From Epiperipatus broadwayi (Eukaryota > Onychophora > Udeonychophora > Euonychophora > Peripatidae): a DNA stretch of 64,000 bases. Under the pieces are notes generated by a model. That model was not told the DNA's origin, made no database searches, and saw nothing but the letters and a program-made list of their open reading frames with translations. The stretch is taken from NCBI GenBank assembly GCA_028023455.1, contig JAQFVV010000111.1, positions 2,607,909-2,671,908 on the forward strand, given 5' to 3'. Within the stretch, counting starts at the first letter, position 1. Every line of letters starts with the position of its first letter. Of this stretch, positions 1 through 10,879 are shown one piece after another. The position numbers were made by a program, and so were the translations under genes.

Positions 1-120
1 TAAAATTGTGAGCAAAAGAAAAAAATATGTTTATGTTAAATCAAATCCAAAAAAGATTTTATATCACAAACTACTCTTTCATCACCCCTCCAAAATGCTA
101 CTTGGGATGAACAAATGAAA

Positions 121-228
121 TTTTTTTTTTAAAGTGTCATAGCATCAGCCCGGACGCGAACCCGCAACCCGGGCAACTGCCTGCAAGTGCAAGGCGGTCA
201 CGCTGACCTCTCAACCACCAATGCAAGA
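121..228 (-). repeat. tRNA-derived SINE, copy 1
   Basis: Read on the minus strand this has an A-box-like block (TGGTGGTTGAGAGGTCAG) and a B-box-like block (GGGTTCGCGTCCGG), the RNA polymerase III promoter pair of tRNA-derived SINEs. A T-run on the plus strand at 121-131 is the A-rich tail. It is flanked by an imperfect direct repeat (ACAAATGAAA at 111-120, ACAAATAGAA at 229-238), consistent with an old target-site duplication. Four more copies lie in the window. It is not a functional tRNA gene: no complete cloverleaf can be drawn. Confidence 0.75.
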
Positions 229-232
229 CAAA

Positions 233-2030
233 TAGAATTGATACAAACAAACAAAGGAAGACTAATATTCAGCAATTATTCTTATTCTAATTTTTATCAA
301 CTGAAATTAATTAAATCTATATCTCTATTAAACCCAGTGAGTAATGCGTCTCAGATACAGCTAACCCCATAGAACTATAAAAAATACAACAATTAAGAAG
401 CAAAGACAAAAAAATGTATTACAAAAATCTCAACTAGATATAATAAATAGTTCCAGTAATAGCAAGTTTATCAATTTAAATAGCATAGAATAAACAGCAT
501 AACTGATGTAAATATAGGGGATTTGAATACAGACATCCCTTATATTTACAATTAAGCTCCAGGTATATGAAGAATGCCCGTATTTCAAATATAACTGATG
601 TAAATAAGTCACAACATACTAAAAACAACCTTTCTTCCACTATATGAATTATCAGCAGCACAAAAATTATGACTTGGTCAATGGACAATCACTATTATCA
701 TGTCCACCACTATCTGACTATAGGAGAGTTGCAAAAATGCAATAAGATTAAAATGATTAAATCTATCACTACTTTCACAGCCAGATCATTCATAGGATTA
801 TAATATTTTACTAAGCATCAATGACAGGAGGCTGAAAATAGTAGTAACAAATATATAAATTTAAAAAAAAAATCTATTATATAACTAAAAAAGCAAATCT
901 CCTTGTATATGGCCACATTATGCATGATTTGCCTGACTTTACAGATGAGGTGTTACAAAAAAGTAAACTAAATATAGCTTAGCTACTTAATATTTCGAGG
1001 GAACTCACACCAAATATACTTTTTTGAAATTCCCACAAATTTATGGAAAGTCATCATTAAGATGATAAAAGACAACATCCCAGATAAACATCCCCATCAT
1101 ATTTCTATATGTTGCATCCCAATTACTATCATCATTAGAGCCTTGGCCATCTCTGTATTTCACATTTTCTAGACTGAGTCATATTGCTTTTCATTGTAGC
1201 ATTAATGATTGCAGCAAAGCTAGCAAGATTGATAAACTCAATCACCTGTGCGGTAATAAACAGAAGCTTAGGTCACAGGCAAATGTATCTGAAAACATTT
1301 TACCTACTTCAGAATAAGCACTCATAGAAGCATACACTATGCTGACCTTGCTATATCTACAGAAAGTATCTATTTGGAAGGAGATAAAATACAAGATAAA
1401 CAAATTAAAAAGAACAATAGTACCAAAACAAATTCTTTAACCAAATCAATAATTCTGGAAATCCTATTCAAACTCTCACAATGCCATGAACTAATCTAAA
1501 ATTGAACCACCAGACATAGATCTAATCTCCCTACCAATGAACTGAACTGACATTCAGACACAATTTATTTCCCATCTTTCACTATAACACAACATACAAA
1601 GAAAATTTTCCACTAATAACAAAAAAAAACACGTGATGCAATGGATTAAAATACTGAGAACAATAAAAATCACAAGTATCTAATTCAGGTTAATCCATCA
1701 ACCTAAATCCATAATATGAACAGTATAAATATTGCTATGTGGCCTAAACACACACAAAAGAATAACATAGCTAATCCAATTTTTAAAGAATCAATATTGT
1801 GACATATTCATCCAACAAAAACAAAAATGAACTCAGCCAGCTATGATAAGAGCAGAGAAAAAATATTTTTAAGGAAATCAAATTCTATAAATGCTGAAGA
1901 TTAAAAAAATGTTTTTAATATAAATGATAGTTTTCTTCTAGCAAACACTTTTTCTTATTACATTTGTAGAAATAATTAGCCAACTCAAGATTTAAATAAG
2001 ATAATAATACAATTTTTTTTTAAAAAGTCA
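233..2030. other. AT-rich stretch, nothing recognised
   Basis: Short open frames occur but none shows a recognisable domain, and no clear repeat boundary was found. Several segments have mixed composition typical of ancient repeat or intronic/intergenic DNA. Confidence 0.4.
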
Positions 2031-2039
2031 ACCTTACTC

Positions 2040-3200
2040 GATATTTATGTCAAATTTAAATAAAAAAGATTTATATGAAATAATAAAAGACAGTAGAGTT
2101 AATATAAGTCTCCAGATAGTTAAAATCGGAATAGTAGATATAAAAAATAATATTGATATTTTATCAGATATTAAAAATTTCATGATAAAATAATAAAAAA
2201 TAGGGAATTTCCTATATTACTAAAAACATTTATGATAAGACCAGTTTTTAAGACTGATGATAAAAATAATTTTGATAAGTATAGCTATATTTTTTTCCCC
2301 TCAATGAATGGGAAAGGAGAGCAATAGTTTGAGATCTGAAGAAGACTGCGAGGAACAGTCGAAACTGTTATTATGTTAATAACTATTTGCTTAAAGGTGT
2401 AGGAAGACTGTGATTATTTAATAAGATATATTGTTAAAAAATATATATTTATAAAAGTATCAAAATATTTAAAAATGAAAACCAATATGGATTCATAGAG
2501 GGGAGAAACACAACTATATTATTGGAGAATTTTGCATAGAAAATTAATAGTGCATTAAAAGATAAAAATATATAAGTGTACATTTTTTAGATTTTTATAA
2601 GGTTTTTGACATTATTGAGATAAACAATTCACAATTTAGAAAATTGTGGGATTAGAGGAAAACAGAATTTTTTTTTTTTTTTAAAAAAATTATTTAAATA
2701 ATAGATATGTCAAAAATAGCAAGTGTGTTGAGTTATGAGCAAAAAATTTATACGAAGTTCCTCAAGATTCTATAGTTAGTATATCATTGTTTGTGATTTT
2801 CATAAATGACCTAGAAAATATTAATAATGAAGGATCAGTATATCAAAATGCAAATTATACCATTATCTTACAAATGCAAATAACAATGTCAAGAAAGCTT
2901 GGATAAAGTTGTCCTTAAGTTTCTTGACAAAATAATTTATATAAATTGAGAAAAAAGCAAAATGTATCTTTGTGTATTTTTCTGACATGTAATATAAATA
3001 TATAGATTGGTATATATCTACATTTATTTGATTGTGCATATGATAATAATACAATATGTAATGATAATAATTGTGTAAAAGTAGATCAAATAAAATTGAT
3101 TAGATATCTTGGGAATGATAATAGATAGAAAAAATGTTTTGGAAACAACATATTAACATACTAATTAATAACTGTAGATATTTTATAACAATATTCTATA
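2040..3200 (+). pseudogene. Decayed CR1/Jockey-like LINE reverse transcriptase
   Basis: No open frame survives, but pieces of a non-LTR reverse transcriptase occur in order. Near 2243-2290 a stretch reads RPVFKTDDKNNFDKY, like the PVFKKGDK.NYRPI block. Near 2485 QYGF and GRNTT appear. Near 2585-2612 FLDFYKVFD matches motif A. Near 2758-2812 EVPQDSIVSISLFVIFIND matches motif B (GVPQGS..PLLF). Near 2850 the motif C ADD has decayed to A-N-Y, and RYLG appears near 3100. This order and spelling fit the CR1/Jockey group rather than the RTE copies elsewhere in the window. The element is certainly dead, and its ends are not defined. A ~130 bp segment with a strong stem interrupts it near 2300-2430. 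Confidence 0.7.
2296..2430. repeat. Insert-like segment with CTGAAGA...GAAAC stem
   Basis: This segment breaks the reading order of the surrounding LINE, between the NYRPI-like block and the QYGF block. It contains CTGAAGA, then GACTG, a short loop, CAGTC and GAAAC (2336-2365). A diverged relative lies at 5180-5270 (CTGAAGAAGATTG, loop, CAATC, AAAA). It is probably part of a small dispersed repeat; its identity is unknown. Confidence 0.4.
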
Positions 3201-4243
3201 AAATCAGACATTTTTCTTTTAAATATTTTTATTGTTATATATAAATCTTTGTGAATCTTTATTGAGTTTATAGAATAACACAACAAGTTTTTCTAATATT
3301 AATAAATTAATATTATTGTAAAAGTGAATAATTGATTTAATAAAAAAAAATATGAAAAAAAAAATTAGTTACAAAAAATATTTCATTATTCAATGAATTT
3401 CTTGAATACACAATTATGAAGAAAAAAATTGTTTGATAGTACTTTAAAAAAAAACGTCTATAAAAAAATTTGAAATGTATCTAAGAAAATATAATTTCAC
3501 AATATTGTAATAAATATGAAACTAGAATAAGAAACCACTATGTTCTTAAATGATTTAATAATTTATCTATTAAATTAAAAAGCTTTCAAAATTATAGGGA
3601 AATAAAAAATCAAATTAACAAATGTATTAAAAAGGGAGGTGGGGAACTAACATATTATATAGCTAAATATATACAGATATGTAATATAATACGATCAATA
3701 CATTTATTTGTGTATAATTCATATATTATTGAAATGTAATTTGTTATTATTATTATTAGCATATTCTATATGATACGTATAATCAAAGAAAGAAAATTTT
3801 CTTCTACATAAAAAGGCAACTAAGGCTTACTAAGAGAAAAATGACATTTGGGTAAATAAATTTTGACACGTATTTAATTAGTATAAATGAATAAATGAAT
3901 AAAGAAATTAATTTAAAAAAAATAAATTTTAGTTTATTATTTATTTTTGACAACATTTAACATATAAAATTAATTTAGAGTGAAGCTCCTAGGAGAATTT
4001 TTATTTTATAAAAATTAATCAATCTTTGGGTAAAACAGTTATATTATTTTTTGATTCACATTTATTATTCATTAAAAATTATAAATTTGATTATTATTTC
4101 AGTTCTGAATAATTAAAGTTAAATATAATAAAAAGGTAATATCTTTCAGTTCTTTTTCCCATCATTTTTATTTTAATTAACTAACTAGTTAATAATAATA
4201 ATAATAATTATAAATTCATTGATTTTGTAAATAATATTTACTA

Positions 4244-4339
4244 AGGTTGTAAACCTCAAGAATATGTGCGCGTGAAAATGCGAAGGTAGCGACCTCTACA
4301 GGTCTTAACCACAAGCTTACACTTTGGAAGAAAAGAAGG

Positions 4340-4371
<32 letters not shown>

Positions 4372-4410
4372 GTAACAACAACAACAACAATAGTGATAAC
4401 AATAATAATA
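4244..4410 (+). repeat. Dispersed repeat end followed by (AAT)n
   Basis: The block reads from GGTTGTAAACCTCAAG through GACCTCTACAGGTCTT and CCACAAGCTTAC to TTGGAAGAAAAG, then runs into an (AAT)n tract and AATAAATTTATTG. The same block occurs at 19484-19590 in the opposite orientation, and twice head-to-head as the palindrome at 30386-30573. The microsatellite at one end suggests the 3' end of a retroelement or SINE, but no coding part is visible. Confidence 0.6.
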
Positions 4411-4419
4411 AATTTATTG

Positions 4420-6240
4420 GCAGTACAGATCAAAAGCATATAATCAATTATATATTAAACATTCTAAATGGAAATAAAAACATAGAAGGAAAAAAAAATA
4501 CAAGTAAAAAAAAATATATATATATATATAACAGTAATCATACAATTAAAGGGAACAGTGAATTTAATTATTAGATTTATTAATAAGAAGACAAAATTAT
4601 TGAAATTTATATCAAAATAGTTATTATTATTAAATGATAATTATACTTTTTTAAAAAACAATTGTAATAGATATATTAAGTGCTTGGCAACACAAAGTAA
4701 GAAAAGTTTAATAGCAAAAATTTTAAATTTAATATGCTAAGCATGCTTTTAATATCTTTGTATTGATATCATAATCATACCAGTGAATGAGCGAAATTGT
4801 GGGTGAAGGAATTTTTCCAAAACCAATACCTGTATAAAAGGGCCAAAGGCAAGTGAGACCACAAATTCATATTTCTAGAGCACAAAAACAATCTTGGTCA
4901 TACATTTGAATCTACACAAGCTGCATTCTATGTCTAGAAAGGAATGATGCTAAACATAAGACAAAGGAAGTCTGGCATATTGCCAATAATGAAACAAAAC
5001 AAAAAGAAATCCTGCTTCCCCCTCTCTAAAAGGTGGATCATGTAAGCATATTTGCATACAATTTACATGATATTTATATTACACCCTTCATCCACAATTT
5101 CACTCATTTATTGCTATGATTTTAATATTAGTACAAAATATTGAAAGCATGCATAACATATTCTATTAAAAGCAGTTGAAGTTAGGAGATATAAAGTTCT
5201 GAAGAAGATTGTTGGGGCAATCAAAATTGTAAAAGAGGGCGGTAAATAAAGCCTTGTGTAACAGTAGTAAAGTGCATGGATGATTTAGTATTATATGATA
5301 TACATTTGGCAATTCAATAAAAAAAGATTAGTTATTATACTTCCCAGGCTACTTTTAAACTTTTAGATTCATTAGTGATGACCTTTGCTTCTGTATTTAG
5401 GTATAATAATAATCTTTCACTCATTTTTTCTTATTATCAAGCTACCATCCCATAGTTAGGTCTGAGTAATTCAGTATCTATATATTTTAATGTTCTCAGA
5501 CTTTTAGAATAAAATTTATTGGTTTTTGAACAATTCTGGCTAAAGTGTAAAGATGTGTATCATTTTCAAAAACTAAGGATATCACAATATACAACTAATA
5601 TCAAAATTGGAAAAAGAATAAAAATAAACAATGGTCTTAGATTCAAAACATTAAACTATTTTTGAATTTTGAGCCAATCAATAACTTGATAATAATAAAA
5701 AAAGTAAAAAAAAATGTTTCTGGAGAAAAATGTATTAAATAAAATAAATAGAAGTATATCAGATACAAAAACTTTTTACTGATGAAAACCATAATTTAAA
5801 ACCTAATATGGAAATAGAGGTAGAACAGCACTAAGATTTATTAGGAACTACTATTTGGTACTAATTAATTATTCAAACTAACACTAAATGGCAGGACAAG
5901 AATACATGAAATAGATTTGTATAGGATTGTGTCATCTGGGACCAAATGGTATTTGGTTGCTTTTATAATAAATATAATTTAAATTAGATACAAATGAATA
6001 ATAATTTTTTTAAAAATATTTTTTTGTATTCATCTTTAATATCAAGTATTAAATTGTGCATTCATTATATATCATAATGAATAAGAGGTATTTGCTTATT
6101 CATTTGATTTATACCTTATTTTATATCAATATCATATCTAGCATTCCATTCAAAATGAACATTTTAATCAGACAAGTGCTATCTTAAGCCAATGCTCAAA
6201 CATTCATTTAAAAAAAAAAATCAAAAAATCAAATAACAAT
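4420..6240. other. AT-rich stretch, no gene seen
   Basis: It holds short A and TA tracts and one diverged copy of the CTGAAGA stem segment (5180-5270). No coding domain or clear element boundary is visible. Confidence 0.4.
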
Positions 6241-6244
6241 CACA

Positions 6245-6620
6245 TCATTACTTTTGACCATTATCATTTCTTTGCAGATGAAAGTCTCTTCAAATTTAAT
6301 TTACTTTCCCTGATACAGATGTCTCTTTTCTATATTTCTCTCATTAACTTACTTATTTGACCCATCTATCATATCATCATCTTTTAGATTTTTAATAGAC
6401 TTTTGGGATTACCATTTTATATCTTATAACAATATCTGCAGTGCAGCTCACTTCAACTTTTAATTCTTGTAATAATGTCAATAATACCTGGCTGTTGTTT
6501 AATCCAAGTATTCTACTTTTGATCCTTATTTGTTATTCCCAGAAAACATTTCTTCATATTTTGTTGTTGTGGTTTGAAGTCTCTGCGTTGATTTTATGCC
6601 AAGAATTTGATAACACAGGG
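6245..6620 (-). mobile_element. RTE LINE 3' fragment (old)
   Basis: On the minus strand this aligns by eye with the 3' coding end of the RTE copies at 13.1-16.2 and 40.7-44.1 kb. Landmarks shared with the 40.7 kb copy are the CCATTATCA..CTGCAG..GA end, the segment equivalent to AATTCTTTCAATGATGTCAGTAACACCTG, and GGTTTGAAGTCTCTGCGTTG. It is heavily mutated with no open frame. It stops where foldback element 1 begins at 6621, so the foldback probably inserted into or truncated it. Confidence 0.65.
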
Positions 6621-7116
6621 GCAAAACTCTCCATACAGTAGTGACACTCAATGCAAGCCAGAGTAATCAATGGATGCAGAAATGTTTGTGCATAAAATCC
6701 CTTTCTAGTGCATACACACCCAATATTCCTGGACTAGTTTCTAACTTGTGGTTTTCATCAGTGATAAGAACTAAAGACATCAAAAAATATGGATGTTGAA
6801 CTAAGTTCAGTTCTATATGAATATACAAGCTAATGAGCTTGGATTAAAAACATTATTGTGTTTTTATTTTGGACTCAAAGCTTTATAGTTAGCTAATAAG
6901 ATAAAAAGTGGCTGCAGGAGGGATGCATAGGATTGTAAGATCTAAGTGCAGTGCTTTCAGATCCAAGATTCCTCATTGATGAAAGCCACAAGCTATAAAC
7001 TAGTTTGGGGATATTGTTTGAGTAGGCACTAGGTAGGGATTTTATATATAAACCTTCTTGCATCCATTGATTACCCTGGCTTGCACTGAGTGGTGCTATT
7101 GGATGGAGAGTTTTGC
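6621..7116 (-). repeat. Foldback element FB, copy 1
   Basis: The ends are inverted copies: GCAAAACTCTCCATACAGTA at the left against TTGGATGGAGAGTTTTGC at the right, with arms of about 150 bp. The middle (~6780-6930) is not symmetric and matches the reverse complement of the middle of copy 2, so the two copies lie in opposite orientation. No transposase is present, so it is a non-autonomous foldback/MITE-like element. The family is not recognised. Confidence 0.75.
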
Positions 7117-7499
7117 ATTTGTGTAAACAGCTTGTGTAAGCACAAAGAATGGTGATCATGTGATGTTTAGTTGTATAATCCAATAACGATATAAAAAAAA
7201 TGAATTAAAATTAATAAACATATTTTTTTGTCAAATTATCAAATTTATTTTTGATACACTCATTTATTTGATTTGAAGGTCGAATATAATAAAGAAATTC
7301 TGCAAATATTTCCAGATAAGAAATCTTCTAATGACTTTGGAATTCATATTAATACTGGGAATAGATTTATGAAAAAAAAAAGCATTTACAAATAATGTGT
7401 TAAATTTTAAAAAATCTTTTCTAATCATTTGCCAATATTATTGATACACCTTAAAATAAATATTTCAAATTTAATCAAGTATTCTGTAAATTTCTCTTT

Positions 7500-8911
7500 T
7501 TCACATCATATCAATGAATTTTCTTATTTCATCTATCCATTGCACATGTGATTTTTTATAATATTTTGAGATCCAGCTTAAGATTCCAATTGTTCATCTT
7601 TATCATCTCTTTCAGCAATATATTCAGCCCAGTTCTGCACTATTTTCTTAATTCTTTCAATTATGCCAAAAGTATCTGTTTGTTCTCTAACTTGTGTATA
7701 TTATTTTTGATCCCCTCATGCTACTTTTACTATACATATCTCCATATTGAATAATTTGAAGTCTCTGTAGTGCTTTTCTGTTAAGTGTCCAAGTTTTAGA
7801 TGTATCTAGTAAGAAATGATAAAGCGTATTTATTAAATACCATTTTCAAACACAGATATATTTTCTTTAAATTTTACCAAAAGAAGTTCATCTAAGTTAA
7901 ATTCTGTGATTACTTTTATACATTGTTTTTGTGTTAATAATCAAATCAAGGTATTTGTAGTTAAACAAAGCAAAACTCTCCATACAGTAGTGGCACCCTG
8001 TGCCAACAAGAATAATCAATGGATGCCAGAAGACTTGTGCATAAAATTCCTATCTAATGCCTAAATAATGCAATATCCCCAGACTAGTTTCTGTCTTGTG
8101 GCCTTCGTCAGTGAAGAGCCTTGCATCTGAGAGCACTGCACCTAAATCCTAAGATCTAATGCAACCCTCCAGCAGCTACCTTTTATCTTTATTTTAACTA
8201 CAAAACTATGAGAATAAAATTGAAAACAATAATATTTTTAATCTAAACTCAATAGCTTATATTGTCATATGGGTCTGAACTCAGTTCAACACCCATACAT
8301 GCAGTGCTCTCAGATTCAAGGCTCCTCACTGATGAAGGTCACAAGCCAGAAACTAGTCTGGAGATACTGGATGAGTAGGCACCAGATAGGGATTTTATGC
8401 ACAAGCCTTCTGGCATCCATTGATTACTCTGGTTGGTACAGGGTGGCACTACTGTATGGAGAGCTTTGCCTAGTTTAATAACAATTATGTGCTAGTATAA
8501 GAGATGGTGAGTGGTATTTGTAGTTATTAACTTTTTTTGATTCACAATTATCAATCTTTATTTTTTGTAAATACAAGCTTATAAAAGCAATGACATGTTA
8601 TATATTACTTGCTTTATTGATAATTGTAATTCTTTTAGTATTTATCTTTATTCCTAATTTCTTACTTTCATTTGATAATTCTAGTAACATTTTCTAAAGC
8701 TGTGAAGCATTTTTAACAAAAACAACTACATTATTTGTACAATAATTTTCATTTACTTTTAATCCCTTAGTATTCCATTTTAATCATAAAATGCGTCTTA
8801 TAAAAGTGATATAATAATTTTTGGAGACATAGAATTACCATACAATTCATTTTTTCAATGATCTTAGTATTACCATGAATCTAATCATTGTTGTTGCATT
8901 TTCAAACCAAA
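7500..8911 (-). mobile_element. RTE LINE fragment, interrupted by foldback copy 2
   Basis: On the minus strand it follows the RTE 3' half in order: the C-terminal region (7500-7760), GTCCAAGTTTTAG, the segment equal to the KYLG block (GGTATTTGTAGTT), then after the foldback the segments equivalent to the 41.33-41.65 kb RT region, ending near TTGTTGTTGCATTTTC. It is pervasively mutated with no usable frame. A 13 bp direct repeat (7950-7962 and 8513-8525) brackets the foldback insertion. Confidence 0.7.
7963..8476 (+). repeat. Foldback element FB, copy 2
   Basis: Arms at about 7963-8140 and 8300-8476 are inverted copies (AAACAAAGCAAAACTC at the left, GAGCTTTGCCTAGTTT at the right), separated by a ~160 bp unique middle. 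It lies inside an RTE fragment. GGTATTTGTAGTT at 7950-7962 is repeated at 8513-8525, which looks like a target-site duplication with ~36 extra bases at the right. A CTGATGA...GAAAC motif (8329-8352) lies in the right arm. An open frame at 8269-8478 runs along the arm and has no support as a gene. Confidence 0.8.
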
Positions 8912-9029
8912 GTGATAGAACAGAATTCTAATCCATGAACTTCTTCTCTAGATCCCAATATTTTAGCATTGCTTAAAATAATGCAGGATAATAATTATAT
9001 ATAACTAAGTATGCTCAGCAAGGAGTTTT

Positions 9030-9165
9030 CTATTAACTGAAAGGAGACCCTTTGATTCCTCTTGGAGGCCTTAAAGGAACCGAGCAGGGAAAATTTCCTA
9101 ATGACCATTCCATATGTTCTTGTCATTGCAGCTGTTATTACTATGTCATTATTCATATTGTAACG
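9030..9165 (+). repeat. Dispersed repeat X (possible RTE 5' region)
   Basis: The stretch GGAGGCCTTAAAG..GAGCAG through ATTGCAGCT matches 59330-59445, where it lies directly upstream of the RTE copy 4 endonuclease region. It may be the 5' leader of an RTE element, cut here by the PLE that begins at ~9170. Confidence 0.5.
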
Positions 9166-9222
9166 GTGTATATATATATTTATATATATATATATGTTAA
9201 AACGAAGATTTGCATGGGTTAA

Positions 9223-9419
9223 ATATATAAAATACATATTTTGCGGGTTCATCCGTGTTAAAAACTTTTAATATCAATATACTGACGTTTCGACTTGGTC
9301 ACACAAGCCATCCACAGAGTTATAAAAAGGTAGAAAGACGGTTGTAGAGGCGCTACAATCACTGGTTTGAATAAAACATTAAAAATCCCACCAATAGCAA
9401 AAATGTTAAATTTAAGAAT
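9223..9419 (+). repeat. PLE left inverted repeat
   Basis: It runs from ATATATAAAATACATATTT through GACGTTTCGACTTGGTCACA to TTAAATTTAAGAAT. It is the reverse complement of 10678-10873 with only a handful of differences. The first codons of the PLE open frame (9367-9419) lie inside it, so the apparent protein start is an artefact of the inverted repeat joined to a truncated coding region. Confidence 0.85.
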
Positions 9420-10776
9420 CCCATCTATTAAATCATATATTAAAAACTCTCTTCATTTTATTTCTGTTTTAAAAAGTTTAAAAATTAATGCTAGTGACAT
9501 TCTGGTCAGTTTTGATGTCGTGTCTTTGTTTACAAACATTCCAATTGATGAAGCTTTAAATATAATCTCACAACGTTGCAATTTACCAGACCATATTATT
9601 GCTTTGATTAAACATTGTCTCTTAAATACATATTTTGTATACAATGGACAGCATTACAGACAAGTTTTTGGTACTCCTATGGGCTCACCTATCTCAGGAG
9701 TAATAGCTGATTTATTCATGGAATATATAGAAACTCGTGCTTTAGAATCATCATCTTTAAAACCTCTCATTTGGCTCAGATACATAGATGACACTTTTGT
9801 CATATGGCAACATGGAAAAAATACATTAGATGATTTTTTCTTACATTTAAATAATATGCATCCTCATATTAAATTTACAATGGAGACAGAGTCTGATGGA
9901 AAACTCCCTTTTCTTGATGTTCTAGTCACCAGAACACCAAATAGTTTATCTTTTTCTATTTACAGAAAGGATACACACACAGACAGATATTTACATTTCC
10001 ATTCTCATCATCACCCAACTCAGATAGTTTCTGTAGCCAAAACTCTTTTAAATAGAGCAATTAACCTTTCAGATGACACACATCTGAAAGAAGAAATAAA
10101 TCATATTAATAGTGTTTTATTAGCAAATAGTTATAATTACAAATTTATAAAAAAAGCCTTATTTCAAGCCCAAAATAGACAAAATAGGAAACAAAAAGAT
10201 GATAAGTCAGCTATTAGGATTTGTGTTCCATATGTAAAAGGAACTACAGACAGTATCGGACGTATTTTAAAACGCTATAATATAGATACAGCATTTTCTG
10301 CTCATCAAAAGATCAGCAATATAATAACCAAGCCTAAGGATTCAATCCCTCTTGAATCTCATGGTGTCTATCAAATCTCATGTAAAAATTGTAAAGCTTC
10401 TTACATAGGTATGAGTAATCGTCGCATCAGTGTTAGGAGAGATGAGCATGCTAATGCAGTTAAACAACACTCATCATCATCAGCACTCTCACTCCATACT
10501 ATAGATTCAGGTCATAAAATAGATTTTTTTCTAGTACCAGGATCATATCCAGATGTGATAATCTCTACCAATGCAAAATCAGAGAAGCCATTGAGATACT
10601 TAAAAGGCCAGATTGTATCAATAAGCGAGATGATACGTGCAAACTTCCTCCTATTTGGAAAGATTTCTTTAAAAAACATTCTTAAATTTAACATTTTTGC
10701 TATTGGTGGGATTTTTAATGTTTTATTCAAACCAGTGATTGTAGCGCCTCTACACCATCTTTCTACCTTTTTATAA
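9367..10776 (+). pseudogene. PLE reverse transcriptase with GIY-YIG endonuclease, N-truncated and frameshifted
   Basis: The 469-residue frame carries RT motif A (SFDVVSLFTNIP, ~res 48-59), motif B (GTPMGSPISG, ~105-114), the catalytic motif C RYIDD (~138-142) and LPFLDVLV (~181-188). A GIY-YIG domain follows near residue 345 (GVYQISCKNCKASYIGMSNR, with a C-x2-C pair). Full PLE proteins are usually far longer; the thumb is present but the N-terminal part is missing. The first ~17 residues come from the left inverted repeat. At the T7 run near 10526-10532 a base appears to have been lost. Past that point the conserved tail (REAIEILKRPD, then LPPIWKDFF) is found in the next frame and ends at a TAA at 10683-10685, right where the inverted repeat starts. 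The last ~80 residues of the open frame are therefore out of frame. It would act in the nucleus as an element-encoded enzyme, but this copy is not functional. Confidence 0.88.
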
Positions 10777-10873
10777 CTCTGTGGATGGCTTGTGTGACCA
10801 AGTCGAAACATCAGTATATTGATATTAAAAGTTTTTAACACGGATGAACCCGCAAAATATGTATTTTATATAT
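10678..10873 (+). repeat. PLE right inverted repeat
   Basis: It is the inverted copy of 9223-9419 and contains CCAAGTCGAAACATCAG, a GTCGAAAC block of the sort found in PLE terminal repeats. A third copy at 20747-20930 reads CCAAGTCGAAACGTCAG. Confidence 0.85.
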
Positions 10874-10879
10874 ATATGC

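Noticed and set aside
130-232. True tRNA gene
   Set aside because: A and B boxes are present but the acceptor and anticodon stems do not pair, and several diverged copies with target duplications show that it is a SINE.
10512-10841. Minus-strand 109-codon open frame in the PLE 3' end
   Set aside because: It is the antisense of the PLE tail and inverted repeat and contains no domain of its own. The similar frame at 20540-20752 is the same shadow in the second PLE copy.
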